Shown in pieces: positions 1-5,472 of a stretch of 5,472 nt of DNA. Position numbers and translations under genes: made by a program. Origin of the DNA: Prolixibacteraceae bacterium. GTDB taxonomy: Bacteria > Bacteroidota > Bacteroidia > Bacteroidales > Prolixibacteraceae. Below the pieces are notes generated by a model. The model did not search any database and was not told where the DNA came from. It saw only the letters and a list, made by a program, of their open reading frames with translations. Every line of letters starts with the position of its first letter. Position 1 is the stretch's first letter. The DNA lies in NCBI GenBank assembly GCA_016931875.1, contig JAFGDX010000527.1:1-5472 (forward strand). The letters are read 5' to 3'.

Positions 1-16
1 AAAAACCACAATCCCA

Positions 17-55
17 AAACAAAAAGCCAAGGGTTTATTATTTATACTACCCTGG
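17..55 (-). terminator. Possible second, weaker terminator hairpin with U-tract
   Basis: Read on the minus strand, CCAGGG (55-50) pairs with CCCTTGG (33-27) with one bulged base across a long A/T loop, followed directly by CTTTTTGTTTT. The stem is short and imperfect, but the following T-run is what the stronger hairpin at 76-113 lacks. It may be a backup terminator or may be chance. Confidence 0.3.
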
Positions 56-75
56 TAAGATTTTGTTTCTCAAAG

Positions 76-113
76 GGTTGCAGAGGACCTCATTTTATCT
101 GCCCTCTGCAACC
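76..113 (-). terminator. Inverted repeat, likely transcription terminator of the protease gene
   Basis: A perfect 11-bp inverted repeat has arms GGTTGCAGAGG (76-86) and CCTCTGCAACC (103-113) around a 16-base loop. It starts 14 bases past the stop codon of the protease gene (TGA read at 129-127). The stem is G/C-rich in a gene-free, A/T-rich flank. In the minus direction the run after the stem (CTTTGAGAAAC) is not a clean U-tract. Termination is therefore inferred from position and stem strength. In the plus direction it could also serve a gene entering from the left. Confidence 0.65.
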
Positions 114-126
114 TTTACATTCACTG

Positions 127-3100
127 TCAGGAAATAATTTCCCGTGGGTACCCCTCCTGCATTGTCCAGTTGTTGGAAGGTATAATTTTCAGATACTGGC
201 TTTGGTCGAAGAAATAAATATTCTGACTTTTCCCGTTCCAAAGTGCAGCGTCTATTCCATTGGCGAAAGAGTTTGGAATTCCTCGCCAGTTGCCTGCAAT
301 CGGGTTGGGATAGCCGGGATCAACCTGCCATGAATTGGCCGGATCTACCCTGATATATTCATTTCCTTTAAAGAAATATATCTTACTGTTGGTTCCGCTC
401 CACAACGCAGCATCCACACCACTGGCAAAATCAGCCGGAAACCCGGGCCAGCTGCCAGCAATTGGTTTTGGATATCCCGGATCTACATTCCAGCTGTTAT
501 TTGGATCTACCCGGATAAACTCACTTCCCTTAAAGAAATAAATTTTTTGATTCGGATGACTCCAAAGGGCAGCATCAACGCCATTGGCAAAATTACGCGG
601 GAAACCCGGCCAGTTGCCGCTAATAGGTTTGGGGTATCCCGGCTCAGTTTCCCAGTTATTAAAGGGATCCACCCGTATGTACTGATTATTTTTAAAGAAA
701 TACACCTTTTTATTGGTATCGCTCCACAACGAGGCATCCACCCCCTGTCCGAAAGATTGCGGGAAACCCGGCCAGTTGGAATCGATATTCAGCGTACTAA
801 AAACCTCTTTCAAATCGGGGCGGTTCCCAATTCTTTGGCGCGCAATAATATTCGGGTATCCCGGATCAACATTCCAACTGTTACCGGGATCCGTTCGGAT
901 GTATTCTTCTCCTTTAAAAAAATAGATTTTAGCGTTTGTCCCACTCCACAAAGCGGCATCTACTCCGGAAGCAAATGAAGACGGGAAGCCCGGCCAGTTG
1001 CCGGCTACCGGTTTGGGATAACCGGAATCTACATTCCAGTTGTTGGCCGGATCCACACGGATGTACTGGTCATCTTTAAAGAAGTATATTTTATTATTGG
1101 TATCGCTCCAAAGCGCCGCATCGACTCCGCTGGCGAATGAAGACGGAAAACCAGGCCAGTTGCCGGAAATAGGTTTCGGGTAGCCCGGCTCGGTGTTCCA
1201 GCCGTTAAACGGATCGACACGGATATACTCGCTTCCTTTAAAGAAGTAGACTTTTTTATTGGTGTCGCTCCACAAGGCAGCGTCTACACCACTGGCAAAT
1301 GAGGACGGGAAGCCCGGCCAGTTGTCTTCGATGGGTTTTGGGTAGGTTGGATCGACATTCCAGTTGTTGGCCGGGTTTATACGGATGTACTGACTTCCCC
1401 TGAAAAAATAAATTGTATTGCTTTTCCCATTCCATAAGGCAGCGTCAATTCCACTTCCAAAGGTGGCATCCACGCCCCGCCAGTTGGAAAGTGCATCCTG
1501 CTCCGGGTCTCCACTCAGTCGCAGTTGCGGCGAGCCCGTAGTACGCAGCAAATTCCGGGCAGTAGTAGCCGTAAGCAAGGCTTTCCCCCTGGCTTTCAGC
1601 CGTCCCTGGATACATCCGATTGAACCGGTAACCACCGGCGATGCACTTGAGGTACCGTTAAACCAGTTGGTGTATAAAATATCGTGCGATTTTATAAAAC
1701 AAACCTTGTCGTTGTTTCGGTCATAAAATGCAGCATCCAGCCGGCTGCGAAATGCCACCGGCAAACCGTGCCAGTTTTGTGAAATGTTTTTTGGATATCC
1801 GGGATCAACCGCCCAGCTGTTATTCGGATCAACCCGGATATATTTGTCGTCTTTGAAGAAATAAATCTTATTGTTTTTGAAACTGTACAGAGCAGTATCC
1901 ACACCGCTGGCAAATGAAGCCGGGAACCCCGGCCAGTTACCGGCAATGGGTTTGGGATAACCGGCATCTACGTTCCAACTGTTGGCAGGGTCAACACGGA
2001 TGTACTGATTTCCCTTAAAAAAATAAATCTTGTTATTGGTTTCGCTCCACAGGGCAGCATCCACACCGCTTGTAAAGGAGCCGGGGAATCCGGGCCAGTT
2101 TCCAGCAATATCTTTTGGATAATCACCATCAATACTCCATCCGTTATTCGGATCGACGCGGAAATACTGATCGCCAAAAAAATAGTACACCTTGTTGTTT
2201 GCTTCGCTCCACAAGGCAGCGTCCATTCCTTTACTTAAACCTGAACCGATGCTGTTAAGATTTTTGGGAAATCCACTCTCAACCGTCCAGTTGCTATCGG
2301 GATCGATGCTGACAAACATGTCTCCCTGGGCATTGCCATATCCCAGTGTTGCAACGTTGTGGCCCCAACCCTGAACATCAACACGGCGGCCCCAGTTTGA
2401 AAAACCAAGAATGGTCCGGTCAGCTGAAGAAGGTGATGCACCTGCACCTACAATTAGAGCTCCCGATTGCGGATTATTGGGGTTAAAGGGATTTTTCCAG
2501 CTTGCCGGAAAACTGTCCGGACGCTGATTATAAATCTCTTTGTCAAAATCCTCTGTTCCGTTGCCGGCAGCTTCAACCACAATTATCCCTTTTAACACGG
2601 CGTAGCGGATGGCCGCAAAATCATCGGGCCACCACTCAATGGCGATAAACCCCCGTTGTCCGACTACTTTTTGAAAATTATAAGCCGGCCCAGCCCGATG
2701 CACTTCCAGCAGAATAATATCTCCGGGATTGCATGCATCGGCCGCATCGATTATTGCCTGCGAAGTCCCCATTCCGTTATGGGAAATTGCCTTGATTTTT
2801 ACATTGGGGGAAATACCGGTCATCCCAAAATCATTCTCGCTTGCACCGATGACACCCAGCACAGCCGTACCATGATTTCTGGAGGTATAAACATTATTTC
2901 CACCCATCAGGCTGATGTTTTTATCGCGAAGGTCTTCATGCGAAAAATTATACCCCTGTTCCACATCGGTTACCGAAATACCGTCACCCCGGCCACCCAC
3001 AAGTTTCCAGGCAAAACGGGCATCAACCCCTCCCGGGGCCGAATCCAGATATCCCTGGTTTGAAGTAAAATCAGGCGTTTTCCAGTTCACATCAGGTTCT

Positions 3101-3453
3101 TCAGCAAACGGTTTGATGTAAGCCGCTTCCACGGCAGGATCTTTCAGAAACTCATGCCGCAGGGCCACAAGGTTTTCCTTGCTGCGCAATGTAAAAAACG
3201 TTTGCGGTTCAATTTCCGATTTTTTAAATTCGGCTTTTATTGTCCGCGACATGGTTGCAATGCTTCTGGTTGGGTGAAACACTGGAGTAATCTCAGCTTT
3301 AAACTGCTTTAAAGTCTGGTTTAGTGAGGTTACTTTCTGCCGTTTGGCAGAACGAAAGGTCTTCCTTGTTACTGATATTTCAGCATCTGCTTTGAACATC
3401 ACAACAAGTTCGCCTTGAATCGAATCATTGATTGTTACATTTTCTTTAGGCAT
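127..3453 (-). CDS. Subtilisin-like (S8) serine protease with three hemopexin-type propellers, two inserted inside the catalytic domain
   Basis: This is a predicted endopeptidase with a Ser/His/Asp triad. An I9-like prodomain seems to span about residues 14-116 (GELVVMFK at its start, VEAAYIKP at its end). The catalytic domain begins near NQGYLDSAPGGVDARFAW (132-149). Visible active-site residues are Asp163 (VTDVEQG), His194 (RNHGTAV), oxyanion Asn298 (EAAGNG) and Ser602 (NGTSSASP). Asn298 to Ser602 is 304 residues, against 66 in subtilisin, because a hemopexin propeller occupies about 375-592. A second propeller (about 649-870) separates the helix after Ser602 from the protease tail RQRIGNRPDLKEVFSTL (872-888). 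A third runs from about 892 to the C-terminus. Blades carry DAALW...KIYFFKG..YIRVDP...W.VDPGYPKPI..NWPGFP at a 54-residue period. The ATG at 3453 is the only good start, since an in-frame TAA lies about 50 bases upstream without another ATG. No signal peptide, anchor or type IX C-terminal domain is seen, so location is unclear. The class is secure; the substrate and the role of the propellers are unknown. Confidence 0.95.
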   Translation of the reverse strand: MPKENVTINDSIQGELVVMFKADAEISVTRKTFRSAKRQKVTSLNQTLKQFKAEITPVFHPTRSIATMSRTIKAEFKKSEIEPQTFFTLRSKENLVALRHEFLKDPAVEAAYIKPFAEEPDVNWKTPDFTSNQGYLDSAPGGVDARFAWKLVGGRGDGISVTDVEQGYNFSHEDLRDKNISLMGGNNVYTSRNHGTAVLGVIGASENDFGMTGISPNVKIKAISHNGMGTSQAIIDAADACNPGDIILLEVHRAGPAYNFQKVVGQRGFIAIEWWPDDFAAIRYAVLKGIIVVEAAGNGTEDFDKEIYNQRPDSFPASWKNPFNPNNPQSGALIVGAGASPSSADRTILGFSNWGRRVDVQGWGHNVATLGYGNAQGDMFVSIDPDSNWTVESGFPKNLNSIGSGLSKGMDAALWSEANNKVYYFFGDQYFRVDPNNGWSIDGDYPKDIAGNWPGFPGSFTSGVDAALWSETNNKIYFFKGNQYIRVDPANSWNVDAGYPKPIAGNWPGFPASFASGVDTALYSFKNNKIYFFKDDKYIRVDPNNSWAVDPGYPKNISQNWHGLPVAFRSRLDAAFYDRNNDKVCFIKSHDILYTNWFNGTSSASPVVTGSIGCIQGRLKARGKALLTATTARNLLRTTGSPQLRLSGDPEQDALSNWRGVDATFGSGIDAALWNGKSNTIYFFRGSQYIRINPANNWNVDPTYPKPIEDNWPGFPSSFASGVDAALWSDTNKKVYFFKGSEYIRVDPFNGWNTEPGYPKPISGNWPGFPSSFASGVDAALWSDTNNKIYFFKDDQYIRVDPANNWNVDSGYPKPVAGNWPGFPSSFASGVDAALWSGTNAKIYFFKGEEYIRTDPGNSWNVDPGYPNIIARQRIGNRPDLKEVFSTLNIDSNWPGFPQSFGQGVDASLWSDTNKKVYFFKNNQYIRVDPFNNWETEPGYPKPISGNWPGFPRNFANGVDAALWSHPNQKIYFFKGSEFIRVDPNNSWNVDPGYPKPIAGSWPGFPADFASGVDAALWSGTNSKIYFFKGNEYIRVDPANSWQVDPGYPNPIAGNWRGIPNSFANGIDAALWNGKSQNIYFFDQSQYLKIIPSNNWTMQEGYPREIIS
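130..780 (-). repeat. Hemopexin propeller C, C-terminal
   Basis: This segment encodes about residues 892-1108. Four blades start at VDASLW (905), VDAALW (959), VDAALW (1013) and IDAALW (1067), with the linker Trp at 894, 948, 1002 and 1056, again at a strict 54-residue period. The step from propeller B (Trp820) to propeller C (Trp894) is 74 residues. The extra 20 residues are the end of the protease domain (about 872-891). The last blade (DQSQYLKIIPSNNWTMQEGYPREIIS, quoted in parts: DQSQYLKIIP, then NNWTMQEGYP) is the most divergent in this array and ends the protein with no further domain. Confidence 0.85.
844..1509 (-). repeat. Hemopexin propeller B, inserted between the post-serine helix and the protease tail
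   Basis: This segment encodes about residues 649-870. Four blades start at IDAALW (669), VDAALW (723), VDAALW (777) and VDAALW (831), with the linker Trp at 658, 712, 766 and 820, exactly 54 apart. It follows LLRTTGSPQ (635-643), which in related S8 proteins is normally followed within a few residues by the RIGNRPDL tail. Here that tail comes only after GYPNIIA (867-871 region). The blades are near-identical in protein, but the codons differ between copies (compare 711-740, 1251-1285 and 1089-1122). The array is therefore a diverged tandem duplication kept under protein-level selection, not a recent DNA repeat. Confidence 0.85.
1678..2331 (-). repeat. Hemopexin propeller A, inserted before the catalytic serine
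   Basis: This is protein-level repeat DNA encoding about residues 375-592. Three full blades start at MDAALW (410), VDAALW (464) and VDTALY (518), with Trp at 453, 507 and 561, exactly 54 apart. The fourth blade appears split. Its C-terminal half opens the insertion (GDMFVSIDPDSNWTVESGFP, 377-396), and its N-terminal half closes it (LDAAFYDRNNDKVCFIK, 572-588). This is the usual way a circular propeller is closed, and it brings the two ends of the insertion together. The protease chain leaves at about GWGHNVATLGYG (362-373) and resumes at YTNWFNGTSSASP (594-606). The closing half-blade is the most divergent of all the blades. Exact boundaries are inferred to within a few residues. Confidence 0.85.
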
Positions 3454-3709
3454 TACTAATAAATTTAAAAATAAACTAATATTCAGGGGCCCTTAAAACC
3501 CCATGTAAAATGATTTTTAATTGCTTAATAAATCTTAGCTTATTTGTGTGTCCGCCTCTAAAAAATGACTTTGAATTTATTTGTTCGGGAACAATAAAAA
3601 GTCAAACACAAACATGAAGAAGTATCAGAAAATATCTGTCAATTTTCTACAAGCACATTCATGGAACAGATTCTACCTGTTTCTCATTTTCAGATTATAA
3701 ATTCTATTT

Positions 3710-3737
3710 TTTGTTCAAAATAATCCATTTAGTTTTG
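3710..3737 (+). promoter_or_regulatory. Weak candidate Bacteroidota-type promoter
   Basis: TAGTTTTG (3730-3737) fits the Bacteroidota -7 consensus TAnnTTTG exactly, and TTTG (3710-3713) could be the -33 box. The 16-base spacer is shorter than the usual 19 or so. A transcript starting near 3743 would have a leader of over 300 bases before the 4077 gene. In DNA this A/T-rich the match may be chance. Confidence 0.2.
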
Positions 3738-3808
3738 GTTTAGCATATTTTAAAATGTGTGTTTATATTGTTTTGATTTGTTTGCAGGTACAATTTAAGA
3801 CAAAATAA

Positions 3809-3834
3809 AATAAAATACAATAAAGTATTTTATT
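3809..3834. repeat. A/T-rich inverted repeat
   Basis: Perfect 10-bp arms AATAAAATAC (3809-3818) and GTATTTTATT (3825-3834) flank a 6-base loop, with a T-rich run after it on the plus strand. No gene ends nearby, so a terminator role has no obvious client. It could be a regulatory dyad or low-complexity coincidence. Confidence 0.4.
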
Positions 3835-3930
3835 GTTTCTTGTTTGGCAGAAGTAAAATTGATATAAACTGGTGCCCGACAAACCGGAATTAGCTGCTTT
3901 CAGATTATAAAAAAATCTTTCAGAAGAAAA

Positions 3931-3950
3931 ATATTGATATTAATCAATAT
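3931..3950. promoter_or_regulatory. FNR/CRP-type palindromic operator candidate
   Basis: The sequence ATATTGATATTAATCAATAT is an inverted repeat with perfect 8-bp arms and a 4-base centre. Its core, TTGAT-ATTA-ATCAA (3934-3947), matches exactly the E. coli FNR consensus TTGATnnnnATCAA. It sits 127 bases before the plus-strand start at 4077 and 478 bases before the minus-strand start at 3453. CRP/FNR-family regulators exist in Bacteroidota, so an oxygen- or redox-responsive site is plausible. The regulator and target direction are inference. Confidence 0.45.
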
Positions 3951-4076
3951 AACGACATCACCGCTCGATTCAAAACACTAATAAACAAATACTTAATATT
4001 GCAGCCATTAACTAAATCAAAAATAACAACTGAACCTCAGGCGGGTTGTTTCCGTAGTTGAGAAAAAAATACAACA

Positions 4077-4325
4077 ATGAAAAATAAACTTTTAAATGCG
4101 CTTGAACTGGATAAAAATGGTGACCTGCAGGGAGCACATAATGTAGTTAAAGATATGGGAAACAAGGAAGCGTACTGGATTCATGGTTACCTGCACCGCA
4201 AGGAAATGGATTTGGATAAAGCTTCCTACTGGTACTACCGTGCCAAACGCCCCATACCAAAAACCAGTTTTGAGAAGGAGTGGCAGGAAATTCACGATTT
4301 TATACGGCAGAACTACATTTCCTGA
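4077..4325 (+). CDS. Small conserved protein of unknown function with a TPR-like helical pair
   Basis: This 82-residue soluble protein has no signal peptide or membrane segment. It has the pattern LELDKNGDLQGAHNVV (9-24), then WIHGYLHRKEMDLDKASYWY (34-53), then a basic KRPIP (57-61) and a C-terminal helix with EKEWQEIHDF. I recognise this as a widespread small bacterial hypothetical protein. Its hallmark is an Ala-His pair after GD, a Trp-Ile-His..Tyr-Leu-His-Arg motif and a Tyr-Trp-Tyr cluster; I know of no assigned function. The helix-turn-helix spacing (GDLQGAHNVV, then MDLDKASYWYYRA) resembles a degenerate TPR/Sel1 pair, which would suggest protein binding; that is inference. Translation starts at the first ATG behind AAAAAAATACAAC, with no Shine-Dalgarno. 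The AI-2E gene follows after 55 bases on the same strand, so co-transcription is possible. The FNR-type palindrome upstream is the only visible regulatory hint. Confidence 0.85.
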   Translation: MKNKLLNALELDKNGDLQGAHNVVKDMGNKEAYWIHGYLHRKEMDLDKASYWYYRAKRPIPKTSFEKEWQEIHDFIRQNYIS

Positions 4326-4380
4326 AAATATTTCATTATTATTATCCGTCAAATAATTAGCATTGCCGTAAAATCTGTTT

Positions 4381-5421
4381 ATGGAAACCTCAAAAAAAAT
4401 TTACATCTTTCTGATGGTCATCACTGCCGTGGTTGTACTTATTTATGCACAATCCATTATTATACCGTTTATCCTGGCCACACTTTTCTGGTTTACCATC
4501 AGGGTGATAAAAAAAATTCTGTCGAAAGTACCATTTATCAGTCGTTGGCCAAAATGGCTTTTAACCCTTATCTCGTCAGTACTTCTGCTCAGTTTTCTGA
4601 TTTTTGCCGTTGAAATAATTTCAGCCAATATTCAGCATATTTCAGAAACTCTCCCGGTTTACGAAAAGAATGTAAATAAAATAACCCAATCGATAAACCA
4701 GCAATTTGATGTTGACCTGAGAATTATGTTGAACGATTTTGCAAAAGATTTGAATTTTGGAGATATTCTTTCAAAAATATTTTCGGCGCTGACAAGTATG
4801 TTTGGTAATGCATTTACGGTGTTGCTGTATTTGATTTTCCTTTTACTTGAAGAACCCATTTTCCCCAAAAAAATCAGGGCAATGTATCCCGACAATAAAA
4901 AATACAGCCAGGTCATTGAATTGATCAACAAAATCGACCATTCCATCGGGAATTATATTGCACTAAAAACCATGGTTAGTTTGTTAACCGGTTTTTTTAG
5001 CTATTTCGCATTGTTGTTTATCGGTGTAGATGCGCCTTTTTTCTGGTCGTTTTTGATTTTTATTCTGAATTTTATTCCTACCATTGGTTCACTTATTGCG
5101 ACAATTTTTCCGGCTATATTCGCCATGCTTCAATATGGTGAATTCACCCCGGGGATTTTGGTTTTAGCCATTGTAGGGGCCATTCAGTTAATTATTGGAA
5201 ACCTGGTGGAACCGCGTGTAATGGGAAACTCGCTAAACATCAGTCCGCTGGTTGTGTTTCTAACGCTTTCACTTTGGGGAGTTATGTGGGGCGTTATTGG
5301 AATGTTACTGAGTGTACCCATTACGGTGATTCTCATCATCATCATGTCTAAATTTCCCGGAACACGGCCGTTTGCAATTTTACTCAGCCAAAAGGGAAAC
5401 ATCAATAAAATATCCGAATAG
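4381..5421 (+). CDS. AI-2E family transporter (PerM/YdiK/TqsA-like inner-membrane protein)
   Basis: The 346-residue length is typical of the family (PF01594). Hydrophobic segments fall near residues 7-23, 25-41, 58-80, 140-157, 193-215, 219-250, 256-278 and 287-325, giving about eight helices. A long soluble stretch (81-139) sits between the third and fourth, as usual for this family. Family motifs are clear in the C-terminal half: NFIPTIGSLIATIFPAI (230-246) and GNLVEPRVMG (273-282), followed by NISPLVVFLTLSLWGVMWG and GMLLSVPITV (307-316). Characterised members export autoinducer-2 (TqsA) or act as ion antiporters. Which substrate this one moves cannot be read from sequence, so an AI-2 role should not be assumed. 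The ATG at 4381 places a short charged N-terminus (METSKK) before the first helix. No Shine-Dalgarno is seen. The stop abuts the convergent gene at the right edge. Confidence 0.93.
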   Translation: METSKKIYIFLMVITAVVVLIYAQSIIIPFILATLFWFTIRVIKKILSKVPFISRWPKWLLTLISSVLLLSFLIFAVEIISANIQHISETLPVYEKNVNKITQSINQQFDVDLRIMLNDFAKDLNFGDILSKIFSALTSMFGNAFTVLLYLIFLLLEEPIFPKKIRAMYPDNKKYSQVIELINKIDHSIGNYIALKTMVSLLTGFFSYFALLFIGVDAPFFWSFLIFILNFIPTIGSLIATIFPAIFAMLQYGEFTPGILVLAIVGAIQLIIGNLVEPRVMGNSLNISPLVVFLTLSLWGVMWGVIGMLLSVPITVILIIIMSKFPGTRPFAILLSQKGNINKISE

Positions 5422-5472
5422 TTAAATTTTCTCCAGCACATCAACCAAATGTTTCCAGAATTTTTCGGTGGT
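5422..5472 (-). CDS. C-terminal end of a convergent gene, cut by the window edge
   Basis: Read on the minus strand, the last 51 bases give an uninterrupted TTEKFWKHLVDVLEKI followed by TAA (5424-5422). The peptide is amphipathic and helical, with normal codon use, as expected for a protein C-terminus. Its stop codon abuts the TAG of the AI-2E gene with no bases between them. Sixteen residues are too few to name a family. The coding call rests on the open frame, composition and neat convergent placement. Confidence 0.5.
   Translation of the reverse strand, partial: TTEKFWKHLVDVLEKI

Larger units (their letters stand above)
3454..4076. other. Divergent intergenic region, no gene seen
   Basis: These 623 A/T-rich bases lie between the divergent start codons of the protease gene and the 82-residue gene. 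I see no credible small ORF, tRNA or known riboswitch. It holds an FNR-type palindrome (3931-3950), a 14-bp direct repeat (3688-3701 and 3898-3911), an A/T hairpin (3809-3834), and a short dyad TTGTTC-gg-GAACAA (3581-3594). Just before the 4077 start, the leader can fold weakly (CAACT 4027-4031 with AGTTG 4056-4060; AACC 4033-4036 with GGTT 4044-4047). Promoters for both genes must lie here. I found no convincing Bacteroidota -33/-7 pair for the minus gene. Confidence 0.8.

Noticed and set aside
547..978. 143-codon open frame on the plus strand inside the propeller region, plus several similar shorter ones
   Set aside because: They lie antisense to the blade repeats and repeat the same antisense peptide at the blade period. 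They are shadows of the minus-strand repeats.
130..2331. Blade repeats as a CRISPR array or recent tandem DNA repeat
   Set aside because: The 162-base period is coding, copies differ at many synonymous positions, and there is no repeat-spacer pattern.
2656..3063. 135-codon plus-strand open frame opposite the S8 core
   Set aside because: The minus strand here encodes clear S8 motifs (Asp163, His194). The antisense peptide shows no recognisable pattern.
3342..3852. GTTTGGCAGAA at 3342-3352 and again at 3842-3852
   Set aside because: This is a short 11-base match, one copy inside coding sequence, with no flanking similarity. It is likely chance, and I saw no sign of attachment sites or an element between the copies.
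4381..5421. Naming the membrane protein tqsA and inferring quorum sensing
   Set aside because: The AI-2E family has several functions, and no luxS or other AI-2 gene is in the window.

Overview
The window looks like chromosomal DNA of a member of the Bacteroidota. The start codons sit behind A/T-rich leaders with no Shine-Dalgarno sequence, the intergenic DNA is very A/T-rich, and the protein styles fit. A marine or sediment Bacteroidales-type genus is possible, but nothing here fixes the genus.

Layout. Positions 1-126 hold the 3' flank of the large minus-strand gene, with a strong 11-bp inverted repeat (76-113) as its likely terminator and a weaker hairpin beyond it. Positions 127-3453 (minus) encode one 1108-residue protein, a subtilisin-like (S8) serine protease carrying twelve hemopexin-type blades. 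Positions 3454-4076 are a 623-bp divergent intergenic region with no gene; it contains an exact FNR-type palindrome, a 14-bp direct repeat and a few A/T-rich dyads. Positions 4077-4325 (plus) encode an 82-residue conserved protein of unknown function. Positions 4381-5421 (plus) encode an eight-helix AI-2E/PerM-family membrane protein. Positions 5422-5472 (minus) are the last 16 codons of a convergent gene cut by the window edge.

The protease is the remarkable item. The S8 catalytic domain is broken twice by complete four-bladed propellers. The first lies between the oxyanion Asn region and the catalytic Ser. The second lies between the helix after the Ser and the C-terminal tail of the protease domain (RQRIGNRPDL...). 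A third propeller follows that tail. The blades repeat at exactly 54 residues, and the single 74-residue step contains the 20-residue protease tail. The blade order of the third propeller looks like a circular permutation of the second. No signal peptide or type IX secretion C-terminal domain is visible.

The two plus-strand genes may be co-transcribed (55-bp gap), but nothing ties them functionally to the protease. They are divergent from it and separated by a long regulatory-looking gap.
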